Source: Embleya sp051903075 (lineage in GTDB: Bacteria > Actinomycetota > Actinomycetes > Streptomycetales > Streptomycetaceae). From it: a DNA stretch of 64,000 bases. Under the pieces are notes generated by a model that did not search any database, was not told the origin of the DNA, and worked only from the letters and a program-made list of their open reading frames with translations. Shown one piece after another: positions 24,405 through 32,745 of this stretch. The position numbers were made by a program, and so were the translations under genes. Position 1 is the first letter of the stretch. Every line of letters begins with the position of its first letter. Where the stretch lies: positions 6,572,001-6,636,000 of the forward strand of contig NZ_CP182422.1 in assembly GCF_051903075.1 (NCBI RefSeq). The letters are read 5' to 3'.

Positions 24405-25349
24405 CTACGCCGGCGCGCTCAGGTGGTCGGGGTGGTCGGCGGCGACGTCGTGGGCGGCTCGGACGAAGGCGGCGACGGCCGGGGATCGTGAGGTCTCCGG
24501 CCAGGCGACCACGACCGCGCTGGGGCTGAGGCCGGTGACCGGCCGGTATGCGATGTCCGGGCGCTGGTACCGCTTCGTGGTGGACAGCGCCAGGAACGCC
24601 ACCGCCTGGCCCAGCGCGACCACCTCCAGGAGTTGTTCGACGCTCGCCACGAGCGGCCCCTCGGGCGGGTCGGCCGGCGCCGAGGCCGCGCGGCCATCGC
24701 CTGCTTCCGCTTCGTCGCTTCCCGTGTAGTAGGCGAGGGCGGCGGGGGCGGCCCCCTTCCAGCGCGGGATCGGTTCGCCCGCCAGGTCGGCCGGCCGCAG
24801 TCGCCGGCGTTTGGCCAGGCGGTGCGCGGCGGGGAGTACGGCCAGCCGCGGCTCGACCACGAGCGTCTGGGAATCCAGCCCCCGGCCGTCGAACGGGCTG
24901 CGCAGCAGCGCCACATCGGCACGGCCGTCCCGCAGCATGGCGATCGGCTCCCCGCTGCCGCCGACGACGACTTCGGGCGGCGGCAGATGCGCACCCGTTC
25001 CCCGGTAGGCGTCGAGGATCTCCCGCAACAACCCCGCATCGCCTCCCGGCTTGACCGCCACGACGAGCCGGGGTGTCGGCTGACCGGCCCGACGTGCCCG
25101 CCGGGCCGCCGCGTGCACCGCGTCGACCGCGATCCGGGCCTGGTCGAGCAGCACCCCACCGGCGGCGGTCAGCCGCACCTGCCGGGTGGTGCGCTCCAAC
25201 AGGCGTACACCGAGCCGGGATTCCATCCGAGCGATCGCCTTCGACAGCGGGGGCTGTGCCATGCCAAGGCGTTCCGCGGCCCGGCTGAAGTTCAACTCCT
25301 CGGCGACCGCGACGAAGTACCTCAGCTCCCGCACCTCCAGCTCATTCAT
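24405..25349 (-). CDS. LysR-family transcriptional regulator
   Basis: This 314-residue LTTR has an N-terminal winged HTH: RELRYFVAVAEELNFSRAAE, RLGMAQPPLSKAIARMESRL, GVRLLERTTRQVRLTAAG. The C-terminal half is a periplasmic-binding-protein-like effector domain (VEPRLAVLPAAHRLAKRRRL). The ATG at 25349 faces the SDR gene at 25421, and the 71-base divergent gap is a typical LysR arrangement. It therefore probably regulates the SDR, with an unknown inducer. Its 3' end converges on the dehydrogenase operon, so control of that operon is less likely. Confidence 0.93.
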   Translation of the reverse strand: MNELEVRELRYFVAVAEELNFSRAAERLGMAQPPLSKAIARMESRLGVRLLERTTRQVRLTAAGGVLLDQARIAVDAVHAAARRARRAGQPTPRLVVAVKPGGDAGLLREILDAYRGTGAHLPPPEVVVGGSGEPIAMLRDGRADVALLRSPFDGRGLDSQTLVVEPRLAVLPAAHRLAKRRRLRPADLAGEPIPRWKGAAPAALAYYTGSDEAEAGDGRAASAPADPPEGPLVASVEQLLEVVALGQAVAFLALSTTKRYQRPDIAYRPVTGLSPSAVVVAWPETSRSPAVAAFVRAAHDVAADHPDHLSAPA

Positions 25350-25420
25350 ATCCGTGGACTATAGATCCAGAGTCGCCCGGTCTTTCCCTGCCGCCCATGG
25401 GCCAGGGGAGGCTGGGTGTC

Positions 25421-26158
25421 ATGACGACGACTTCGCAGAAGACCGCCCTGATCACCGGCGCGAACAAGGGCATCGGCAAGGAAACGGCGCGCAGGCTCGC
25501 GGCCCTCGGCATCACCGTGCTGATCGGCGCCCGCGATGCCGAGCGGGGCGAGGCGGCGGCCGAGGAGCTTCGCGCCGACGGCGCCGACGTACGGTTCATA
25601 CCGCTGGACGTCACCGACGAGATGTCGGTCGAGTCCGCCGCCAAGTACATCGACGCCACGTTCGGCCGCCTCGACATCCTCGTCAACAACGCCGCGATCG
25701 CCGCCGGACCGCAAAAGCCGAGTGAAACCGTCGCCGCCACCGTCAGGCAGGTCTACGAGACCAACGTGTTCGGCGTCATCGCGGTGACCCACGCGATGCT
25801 CCCGCTGCTACGCCGCTCCGCCGCCGCACGGATCGTCAACATGTCCAGCGAACTCGGCTCCCTCACCCACCTGGCCGACCCGGGCAGCCCATGGTCCCCG
25901 TACTCCTCGATGCTCCTCCCGTACTGCACCTCGAAAAGCGCCCTGAACGCGATCACCGCGCTCTACGCCAACGAACTGCGCACCGAAGGGATCCTGGTCA
26001 ACGCGGTAAGCCCCGGCTACTGCGCAACCGACCTCAACCGCCACACCGGTACACGCACGGCAGAAGAGGGCGCAACCATCGCGGTCGACATGGCAACGGC
26101 GGACAAGTACGGCCCAACAGCCACCTTCCTGACCGAAAACGGCCCAATCCCCTGGTAA
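25421..26158 (+). CDS. Short-chain dehydrogenase/reductase, carbonyl-reductase type
   Basis: This 245-residue SDR carries the NADP-type Rossmann start TALITGANKGIGKETARRLA, where the Lys before GIG and the later GARDAER favour NADP. LVNNAAIAAG is also present, as is the Ser of RIVNMSSELGSL and the catalytic YCTSKSALN (YxxxK). The pattern GANKGIG and the insertion after the catalytic Ser (SPWSPYSSMLLP) are typical of carbonyl-reductase-like SDRs. The ATG at 25421 follows GGGGAGG. An in-frame start at 25397 is possible. Divergent from LysR, its likely regulator. Confidence 0.92.
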   Translation: MTTTSQKTALITGANKGIGKETARRLAALGITVLIGARDAERGEAAAEELRADGADVRFIPLDVTDEMSVESAAKYIDATFGRLDILVNNAAIAAGPQKPSETVAATVRQVYETNVFGVIAVTHAMLPLLRRSAAARIVNMSSELGSLTHLADPGSPWSPYSSMLLPYCTSKSALNAITALYANELRTEGILVNAVSPGYCATDLNRHTGTRTAEEGATIAVDMATADKYGPTATFLTENGPIPW

Positions 26159-26370
26159 CCCCAAGCCACCCCGACCCACCCCACCTGCGGCAGCCCCCAC
26201 CTCACCGCCGACGCACGACTCGGCACCGGCCGGGACCATTACCTCATCCCCCAAAACAACTCGCCGAACGACGCCGCCAACACCCCGAGCCCACCAATCA
26301 ACCCAACCAGCACGTGAAGCCAAATCGGCCCGACCGGGCGCCAAATCACCCTCGCCGGCACTTGAGCCAA

Positions 26371-26618
26371 ATCAGCCCCGCCGGCGTTTGAGGCGAATCA
26401 GCCCGGCCGGCGTTTGCGGCCACCTCGGCCGGAGGCCGGGTCACTCAGCCCGGCGGGCGCTTGAGGCGAACAGCCGGGCCTGCGCTTGAAGCCAAATCAG
26501 CCCCGCCGGCGTTTGAGGCGAATCAGCCCGGCCGGCGCTTGAGGCCACCTCGGCCGGAGGCCGGGTCACTCAGCCCGGCCGGCGCTTGAGGCCAAAAAGC
26601 CCGGCCGGCGCTTGAGGC
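26371..26618 (+). repeat. Array of eight ~22-base GC-rich repeats in the 473-base gap 26159-26631
   Basis: Units of the form CAGCCCGGCCGGCGCTTGAGGC begin near 26374, 26399, 26446, 26471, 26498, 26524, 26571 and 26599. A weaker copy (CCTCGCCGGCACTTGAGCC) is near 26350. Two copies of CACCTCGGCCGGAGGCCGGG, a self-complementary spacer, sit after units 2 and 6, so part of the array is a longer duplication. Each unit has a CCGGCCGG core able to fold. Units are separated by about 3-5 bases, unlike CRISPR. The rest of the gap (26159-26346) shows no gene. Confidence 0.88.
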
Positions 26619-26631
26619 CACCGCACCGGGT

Positions 26632-27267
26632 TCAGCCCGCCGTCGTCTCGCCGAGCCCCCGGCGCACCAGCAGGTCCGCGGCCCGGTCGCGCCACGCGTC
26701 CACCTGCGCGCGGTCGTAGCCGCGTCGGGCGATGTCGAAGCGGTCGGCCAGCACCTGCTCCGGGGCCAGCCGCATCCGCCCCCCCAGCGCGGCATCGACC
26801 CGACCCACCAGCGCGTCCACCTCGTCCCGGCCGTAGCCGCGCCGAACCACGTCGAACCGCTCGCCCGCCGGCCGCAGCGCGACCGCCTTCACATCGGCCT
26901 CCGCCCGAGCCTCGGCGAACCGGTTCACCCCCACGTGGGTGTCCGCCGAAGCCGAAGCCCAACCCGAAGCCGCCCCGCCCGCCGCCGGCGCGCCCGCGCC
27001 CGCGTCCACCACCGCCCCCGCCGACCCCCACGACCCCGCCCGCGCGGCCAACCTCGCCTCGATCTCGTCGAGCGCCGCGTCCACCTCGTGCTCGTCGTAC
27101 CCCTCACGCAGCCGCACCGTGGCGAATCGTTGCTCACGCACCTGAGCCGCCGTCACCGGCACCGCCGCCGTGCCGTCCAGGCTGCCCCGCACCCGCGCCA
27201 AAAACGCGTCCACCTCGGCGATCGCGTACCCCTCACGCAGCCGCGTCCGAGTGAAACTCCACTCCAT
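26632..27267 (-). CDS. Protein with four DivIVA-type (DivI1A) repeats
   Basis: This 211-residue protein contains four copies of the short motif F-x-x-x-R-x-G-Y-x-x-x-x-V-D: TRLREGYAIAEVDAFLARV near residue 6, VRLREGYDEHEVDAALDEI near 49, VRRGYGRDEVDALVGRVDAA near 140 and ARRGYDRAQVDAWRDRAADL near 185. The middle is Ala/Gly-rich and probably flexible. This motif is the membrane-binding start of DivIVA, where one copy is usual. No long coiled coil follows. A role in membrane curvature sensing or scaffolding is inferred. The ATG at 27267 opens on MEWSFTRTRL. Its stop lies 13 bases from the repeat array. Confidence 0.85.
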   Translation of the reverse strand: MEWSFTRTRLREGYAIAEVDAFLARVRGSLDGTAAVPVTAAQVREQRFATVRLREGYDEHEVDAALDEIEARLAARAGSWGSAGAVVDAGAGAPAAGGAASGWASASADTHVGVNRFAEARAEADVKAVALRPAGERFDVVRRGYGRDEVDALVGRVDAALGGRMRLAPEQVLADRFDIARRGYDRAQVDAWRDRAADLLVRRGLGETTAG

Positions 27268-27418
27268 CCCGCCCCCAACCACTCGCCGCCGCACCCGTTT
27301 TCGACCCGCTCGGGAAGGCTATCGTCGCCCCACCCGCCCCCACGCGGGCGCGCCCCACCCATGATCGCCTCGGCCGAATCAGGTTTGCCGTGCGCGCGAT
27401 CCGTCGATCTGCCACGGC

Positions 27419-28552
27419 ATGTGCGTACAGACCGACGCGACGCCGCCGCCCCGGCCGCAGGAGATCTTGGGCCTGCCGGCCACGACGGCGATGTTCCTGG
27501 TCCTGACCATCGACACCGACCCTGCGGCCGAGGCCACCGTCCGCGACCTGCTCGCCGACTTGGCCGGACTGCGCCGCTCGGTCGGCTTCCGGCTCCCCGA
27601 GCGCGACCTGAAGTGTGTCGTCGGCATCGGCTCACACGCCTGGGATCGGCTTTTCGCGGGCCCGCGCCCGGCGGAACTGCACCCGTTCCGCGAACTGGTG
27701 GGCGCCAAGCACCGGGCCGTGTCCACACCCGGCGACCTGCTCTTCCACCTGCGCGCGCGGTCGATCGACCTGTGCTTCGAGTTGGCCACCGTGCTGACCG
27801 ACCGGCTGGCCGGTGCGGCGACCGTGGTCGACGAGGTGCACGGATTCCGCTACTTCGACCAGCGAGACCTGATGGGCTTCGTCGACGGCACCGAAAACCC
27901 GGAGGGGCGGGACGCGTTCGAGGCGGTCACGATCACCGCCGAGGAGGACCCGAACTTCGTCGGCGCCGGCTACGTGATGGTCCAGAAGTACCTGCACGAC
28001 ATGCGGGCCTGGAACGCATTGCCCGTGGAGGCGCAGGAGAAGGTGATCGGCCGGACCAAGCTGTCCGACCTCGAACTGCCGGACGACGTCAAGCCGATCG
28101 ACTCGCACGTCGCGCTCACCACGATCACCGACCCGGACGGCACCGAGCGCGACATCCTGCGCGACAACATGCCGTTCGGGTCGGTGGGCAGCGGCGAGTT
28201 CGGCACCTACTTCATCGGCTACTCCAGCACGCCGAGCGTCACCGAGCAGATGCTGGAGAACATGTTCATCGGCCGCCCGGTCGGCACCTACGACCGCATC
28301 CTGGATTTCTCGACGGCGGTCACCGGCGGGCTGTTCTTCGTGCCGACGGCGGACTTCCTGGACGACCCGCCGGGCCCGCCGGACGCGCTGATCGAGCGCG
28401 CGGCCCCGGCCGACCCGGCACCGGCGGCGCTGCGCGCGGACGGCTCGCTCGGCATCGGGGCACTCGGCGCGGCCGACCCGGATCCGGACGACTCGGTCGA
28501 CCCCGCAGCCCACCCCGCACCAGCCCCCGAAACCAGGAGCCTCACCCCATGA
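27419..28552 (+). CDS. Dye-decolorizing (DyP-type) heme peroxidase, encapsulin cargo
   Basis: This 377-residue DyP peroxidase has the catalytic Asp motif GFVDGTENP near residue 160, the proximal His in KPIDSHVALTTI, and the distal Arg in DILRDNMPFGS. It oxidises dyes and phenolics with hydrogen peroxide. The overlap with the encapsulin ATG (ATGA) and the C-terminal DGSLGIGAL motif at residues 341-349, the known encapsulin cargo-loading sequence, show that it is packaged in the shell. Unusually, 28 further residues rich in Pro, Asp and Ala follow the motif. The ATG at 27419 begins MCVQTDATPP. There is no signal peptide, so it is cytoplasmic. Confidence 0.96.
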   Translation: MCVQTDATPPPRPQEILGLPATTAMFLVLTIDTDPAAEATVRDLLADLAGLRRSVGFRLPERDLKCVVGIGSHAWDRLFAGPRPAELHPFRELVGAKHRAVSTPGDLLFHLRARSIDLCFELATVLTDRLAGAATVVDEVHGFRYFDQRDLMGFVDGTENPEGRDAFEAVTITAEEDPNFVGAGYVMVQKYLHDMRAWNALPVEAQEKVIGRTKLSDLELPDDVKPIDSHVALTTITDPDGTERDILRDNMPFGSVGSGEFGTYFIGYSSTPSVTEQMLENMFIGRPVGTYDRILDFSTAVTGGLFFVPTADFLDDPPGPPDALIERAAPADPAPAALRADGSLGIGALGAADPDPDDSVDPAAHPAPAPETRSLTP

Positions 28553-29349
28553 ACAACCTCCACCGCGAACTCGCCCCGATCTCCGACGCCGCGTGGGCCG
28601 ACCTCGAGGACGAGGCCAGGCGTACGTTCAAGCAGCACGTCGCGGGCCGGCGCGTCGTCGACGTGACCGGGCCGGACGGGAGCGCGGCGGCCGGCGTGGG
28701 CACCGGCCACCTGACCGACCTGGAGCCGCCCGCCGACGGAGTCCTCGCCCGCAGCCGCCGATCCCGCCCCCTGATCGAACTGCGCGTGCCGTTCACCGTG
28801 GCCCGCAGCGCCGTCGACGCGGTCGAGCGCGGCGCCGCCGACGCGGACTGGCAGCCGGTCAAGGACGCGGCGCGCAAGATGGGGTTCACCGAGGACCGGC
28901 TGATCTTCGAGGGCTACCCGGCGGCGTCGATCGAGGGCATCCGCCGGGCGTCCACGAACGTGCCGGTATCGCTCCCGACCGACGCCCGCGACTATCCGGA
29001 CGCGGTCAGCCGGGCGCTGACCGAACTGCGCCTGGCCGGCGTCAACGGCCCGTACCACCTGGTGCTCGGCCCGGAGGCGTACACCGCGGTCAACGAGGCC
29101 GCCGACCACGGCTACCCGATCCGCCAACACCTGACCCGAATCCTGGCCGGCGAACCGATCTGGGCTCCGGCCATCGACGGCGCGTTCGTGCTGTCCACCC
29201 GGGGCGGCGACTACGAACTGCGCCTGGGCCAGGACCTGTCCATCGGCTACCTGTCCCACGACGACGCGGGCATCCACCTCTACTTCCAGGAAACCCTCAC
29301 GTTCCTGATGTACACCGGCGAAGCCGCCATCGGTTTCGCCCGCCCCTGA
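28549..29349 (+). CDS. Family 1 encapsulin nanocompartment shell protein
   Basis: This 266-residue HK97-fold shell protein begins MNNLHRELAPISDAAWADLE, the classic encapsulin start. It continues with EEARRTFKQHVAGRRVVDV-like and LIELRVPFTVARSAVDAVER segments, FEGYPAASIEGIRRAS in the E-loop/P-domain region, and LVLGPEAYTAVNEAADHGYP. It self-assembles into a roughly 24-nm icosahedral compartment that encloses the DyP peroxidase encoded immediately upstream. The ATG overlaps the peroxidase stop by four bases, coupling shell and cargo synthesis. Length matches the family. It probably protects the cell during oxidative stress or compartmentalises peroxide-dependent oxidation. Confidence 0.97.
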   Translation: MNNLHRELAPISDAAWADLEDEARRTFKQHVAGRRVVDVTGPDGSAAAGVGTGHLTDLEPPADGVLARSRRSRPLIELRVPFTVARSAVDAVERGAADADWQPVKDAARKMGFTEDRLIFEGYPAASIEGIRRASTNVPVSLPTDARDYPDAVSRALTELRLAGVNGPYHLVLGPEAYTAVNEAADHGYPIRQHLTRILAGEPIWAPAIDGAFVLSTRGGDYELRLGQDLSIGYLSHDDAGIHLYFQETLTFLMYTGEAAIGFARP

Positions 29350-29366
29350 CGCAATGCCCGGCGGGC

Positions 29367-30173
29367 TCAGGTGGGGACGATCTGGAGTTGGATCTGGGTT
29401 TCCGTGCCGGCGAAGCCCAGGCGGCGGTAGAGGTCGATCGCCACGTAGTCGGGATCGGCGACGATGACCAGGGTGGTCACGGACCAGTGGGTCGCGGCGT
29501 GCTCGGCGGCGGCGTGTACCAGGCCGGAGGCCAGGCCGCGGTTGCGGTGATCCGGGTGGGTGCCGACGGTCTGGTAGCGGGCCAGGCCCCGGCCGTCGGT
29601 GAACAGGCCGAGGCCGGCGCGGAGTCGGCCGTCCTCGAAGGCGCCGAACCAGGCGCCGTGGCCGCGTTCTTGCAGCGCGCGGAAGCCGGCCAGGCGGCGG
29701 GCGGCGAACTCGCGGTAGGCGGTGGGTTCGAAGTCCGTGTTGCCGGCCTCGTTGAGCGCGAGCGCCTGGGCCCAGTCGTCGTCGCTGTAGGCGACGCGGT
29801 AGGTCGCGGTGGTGTTGGGGCGGGCCGGCGGGCGCAGGGACGCGGCGGTCAGGACCGTGCCGCGCTCGACGTGCAGCTCGGCGCCGGCGAGGTCGGCCGG
29901 GTCGCCGGCGGCACCGTCCGTGCCGTCGACGCCGAGCGCCACGTGGTCCGCGTCGGGGAATTCCCGACGGAAGGTGTCCACCCAGCGGGCCGCGGCGCCG
30001 GGGGCCGGGGGAGCGGGCAGGAGGAGGAAGTTGCCCCAGTGGAAAGTGGGGTTGGCGGGCGTATGGACGACCCGGTAGCCGTCCCGCTCCTCGACGCGGC
30101 TGCCCTGGAGGGTGAGCAGCATCAGGTCGGTGCGGAAGCCGAGGGAGATCACGGGCGAGGTCGCGGTGGTCAT
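29367..30173 (-). CDS. GNAT-family N-acetyltransferase
   Basis: This 268-residue protein has a C-terminal GNAT domain. The acetyl-CoA loop VGTHPDHRNRGLASGLVHAA (Q/RxxGxG/A type) is near residue 210, followed by TLVIVADPDYVAIDLYRRLG and FAGTETQIQL. The N-terminal 130 residues may be a second, degenerate GNAT-like domain (FHWGNFLLLPAPPAPG, VALGVDG), so the protein may be a tandem GNAT. Substrate unknown. The ATG at 30173 is convergent with the encapsulin gene, whose end lies only 17 bases away. Confidence 0.88.
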   Translation of the reverse strand: MTTATSPVISLGFRTDLMLLTLQGSRVEERDGYRVVHTPANPTFHWGNFLLLPAPPAPGAAARWVDTFRREFPDADHVALGVDGTDGAAGDPADLAGAELHVERGTVLTAASLRPPARPNTTATYRVAYSDDDWAQALALNEAGNTDFEPTAYREFAARRLAGFRALQERGHGAWFGAFEDGRLRAGLGLFTDGRGLARYQTVGTHPDHRNRGLASGLVHAAAEHAATHWSVTTLVIVADPDYVAIDLYRRLGFAGTETQIQLQIVPT

Positions 30174-30332
30174 GAGGACACCCCATCACACGACACGTCC
30201 ACCCTTCCGGTGGGTGGAAGGAATCGGTTCGCGGGCGAGGAATCCGTAGCAACATCCGGGCGTATCCGGCACGTCGAGGTCGCGAGCAGGTCCGCCGCGA
30301 CCCGCGCGGCCGATCGCCTGGGAGGACGCCGC

Positions 30333-31787
30333 ATGTTGCTTGCCGACGGCACGTGGACCGGGAAGATCTTCGACGGGCGGTGGACGCCCGGGTCGGGAGG
30401 GACGTACGAGGCGGTCGCGCCCGCGACCGGGAAGGTGCTGGGTGTGGTCGGCGCGGCCGACCCCGCCGACGTCGCCCGCGCGGCGACGGCCGCCGCCGCG
30501 GTTCAGGGCGACTGGGCGGCCCGGCCGTACGACGAGCGCGCCGCCGTACTGCGTCGCGCGGGGCTGTTGTTCGAGCGGCACGCCGAGGAGATCCGGGACC
30601 TGCTGGTCCGCGAGTCCGGATCGGTCCCGGCCAAGGCGGCCGTCGAGGTGGGCTTCGCCGCGGCCGAGTGCTTCGAGGCGTCGGCGCTCGCGGCGCATCC
30701 GCAGGGCCTGGTGCTCCCGTCGACCCAGCCGCGCTGGAGCCTGGCCCGCCGCCGTCCGGCGGGCGTGGTCGGCGTGATCGCGCCGTTCAACTACCCGCTG
30801 ATCCTGTCGATCCGCTCGGTCGCGCCCGCGCTCGCGCTCGGCAACGCCGTCCTGCTCAAGCCGGACCCGCGCACGGCGATCGGCGGCGGCGTGGTGCTCG
30901 CCCGGATCCTGGAGGAGGCCGGACTGCCCGCCGGCGTACTGCACCTGGTGCCCGGCGGAGCCGATACGGGCGCGGCCCTGGTGTCCGCCCCCGAGGTACG
31001 GATCGTTTCGTTCACCGGATCCACCGCCGCCGGCCGCCGGATCGGCGAGACCTGCGGACGCCTGCTCAAGCGCGCCCACCTGGAACTGGGCGGCAACAAC
31101 GCGCTGATCGTGCTCCCCGGCGCCGACCTCGACCGCGCCGCGGCGGCCGGCGCCTGGGGCTCGTTCCTGCACCAGGGCCAGATCTGCATGGCCACCGGCC
31201 GGCACCTCGTCCACGAGAGCCTGTACCCGGACTACGTCGCCGCCCTGGCCGCGAAGGCCGACCACCTGCCGGTCGGCGACCCCGCGACCGAGGACGTGGC
31301 GCTCGGCCCGATCATCGACGAGCGGCAACTGCGCCGCATCGACGGCCTGGTCCGGGACAGCGTGGCCGCGGGCGCGCGCCTGGCCGCCGGTGGCACGTAC
31401 GAGGGGCTGTTCTATCGGCCGACCGTGCTGGCGGACGTGCGGCCGACGATGCCCGCGTACGCCGACGAGGTGTTCGGACCGGTGGCACCGGTCGTCCCGT
31501 TCGGCACCGTCGAGGAGGCGATCGCGCTGGCCCGGGACAGCGAGTACGGCCTCTCGCTCGGCATCCTCGGCGACGTCGGGCAGGCGATGCGGGTCGCCGA
31601 CGCGATCCCCACCGGCCTGGTGCACATCAACGACCAGACGGTCGACGACGAGGCCAACGCCCCCTTCGGCGGCCAGGCGGCATCGGGTACGGGCGCCCGG
31701 TTCGGCGGCCCGGAGGCCAACATCGAGGCGTTCACCGAGACGCAGTGGGTGACGATGCGGGGGGAGATCGCGCCGCATCCGTTCTGA
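30333..31787 (+). CDS. Aldehyde dehydrogenase, benzaldehyde dehydrogenase-like
   Basis: This 484-residue NAD(P)-dependent ALDH has the substrate/cofactor segment GVVGVIAPFNYPLILSIRSV, the nucleotide-binding FTGSTAAGRRIGE, and the catalytic Glu in LELGGNNALIVL. The catalytic Cys stands in FLHQGQICMATGRH. The HQGQICM context and EVFGPVAPVVPFGTVEEAI resemble XylC-type benzaldehyde dehydrogenases. It should oxidise an aromatic or similar aldehyde to the acid. GGAGG at 30321-30325 precedes the ATG at 30333. The gene stands alone between a GNAT gene and an unrelated operon. Confidence 0.92.
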   Translation: MLLADGTWTGKIFDGRWTPGSGGTYEAVAPATGKVLGVVGAADPADVARAATAAAAVQGDWAARPYDERAAVLRRAGLLFERHAEEIRDLLVRESGSVPAKAAVEVGFAAAECFEASALAAHPQGLVLPSTQPRWSLARRRPAGVVGVIAPFNYPLILSIRSVAPALALGNAVLLKPDPRTAIGGGVVLARILEEAGLPAGVLHLVPGGADTGAALVSAPEVRIVSFTGSTAAGRRIGETCGRLLKRAHLELGGNNALIVLPGADLDRAAAAGAWGSFLHQGQICMATGRHLVHESLYPDYVAALAAKADHLPVGDPATEDVALGPIIDERQLRRIDGLVRDSVAAGARLAAGGTYEGLFYRPTVLADVRPTMPAYADEVFGPVAPVVPFGTVEEAIALARDSEYGLSLGILGDVGQAMRVADAIPTGLVHINDQTVDDEANAPFGGQAASGTGARFGGPEANIEAFTETQWVTMRGEIAPHPF

Positions 31788-31929
31788 GCGCAGGCACGCC
31801 GGTCTCCGAGCGGCGGCACGCACCGGCCGAGTGCCCGGCCCCGGCGGGCGCCGTCCGTGCCGACCACGTCGAAAGCCCGGTGATGTGGCAGGCTCGTGGG
31901 CCTACGCCCCGCGATCCGAAAGCAGGACC

Positions 31930-32745
31930 ATGTCCGGCACGAACCACCTCGCCCAGGCCGACCAAGCAGTGCGCGAGGGACGCATGGACGTCGCCGTCAA
32001 GCTCTACCTCGAAGCCGCCGACGCCGGTGCGCCCGAAGCCCGGCGCAAGGCCGGCGAACTGATGTTCGCGGGCGGCGACGAGACCGCCGAGGTGGTGCTG
32101 CGCCAGTCGCTGGCCGAGGGCGACGCGGAGGCTGTGGACGCGCTGAGCGAGTTGTTGGAGGTCACCGGCCGGGCGGAGGCGGCGGTCGACCTGCTGATCG
32201 ACCGGCACCGGCTGGGCGAGACGCGCTGGGCGCTGCCGATCGCCAACCTGCTTGCCGACGCGCTCGACGAGCCGGAGGCGGCCGAGCGCTGGTACGTCTC
32301 GGCGATCGAGGCCGGCGACCCCGACGCGTCGAACGACTTCGCGGCCTTCCTCCAGGACTTCGACCGGGCCGCCGAGGCGGAGGCGCTGCTGCGCCCGGCG
32401 GCGGAGGCGGGCGACGAGTTCGCGATGGCCAACCTCGGCCGGCTGCTGCTCAACGGTGACGCCGTCGACGACGGCATCGCCTGGCTGACCCGCGCGGTCG
32501 AGGCGGGCCAGGAGGACGCGCTGGTCGACCTCGGCGACGCCGAACTGGACGCGGGCCGGACCGAGGCCGCCCGGGAGCACATCCGGCGCGCGCTCGACGC
32601 CGACCTGGCCGGCTCGCGCCTGCTGTACGCGCACCTGCTCGACCGGGAGGGCGCGGCCACGAGCGAGGTCGAGGCGGCCTACCGGGCCGCGGTCGAGGCG
32701 GGCGACGTGGAGGTCGACGGGGGCGACGCGGAGGTCCTGGGATGA
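31930..32745 (+). CDS. TPR/Sel1-like repeat protein
   Basis: This 271-residue cytoplasmic protein is made of about seven helical hairpin repeats of 30-36 residues: AVKLYLEAADAGAPEARRKA, AERWYVSAIEAGDPDASNDF, AEALLRPAAEAGDEFAMANL, GIAWLTRAVEAGQEDALVDL and AREHIRRALDADLAGSRLLY. Sel1/TPR solenoids bind protein partners. No enzyme domain is visible. Its ATGA overlap with the downstream lipoprotein gene suggests a shared process. It may be an adaptor, but the partner is unknown. The ATG at 31930 follows CAGGACC. Confidence 0.87.
   Translation: MSGTNHLAQADQAVREGRMDVAVKLYLEAADAGAPEARRKAGELMFAGGDETAEVVLRQSLAEGDAEAVDALSELLEVTGRAEAAVDLLIDRHRLGETRWALPIANLLADALDEPEAAERWYVSAIEAGDPDASNDFAAFLQDFDRAAEAEALLRPAAEAGDEFAMANLGRLLLNGDAVDDGIAWLTRAVEAGQEDALVDLGDAELDAGRTEAAREHIRRALDADLAGSRLLYAHLLDREGAATSEVEAAYRAAVEAGDVEVDGGDAEVLG

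Noticed and set aside
26371..26618. Repeat array considered as a CRISPR array
   Set aside because: Units are separated by only 3-5 bases, there are no unique spacers of 25-40 bases, and no cas genes are in the window.
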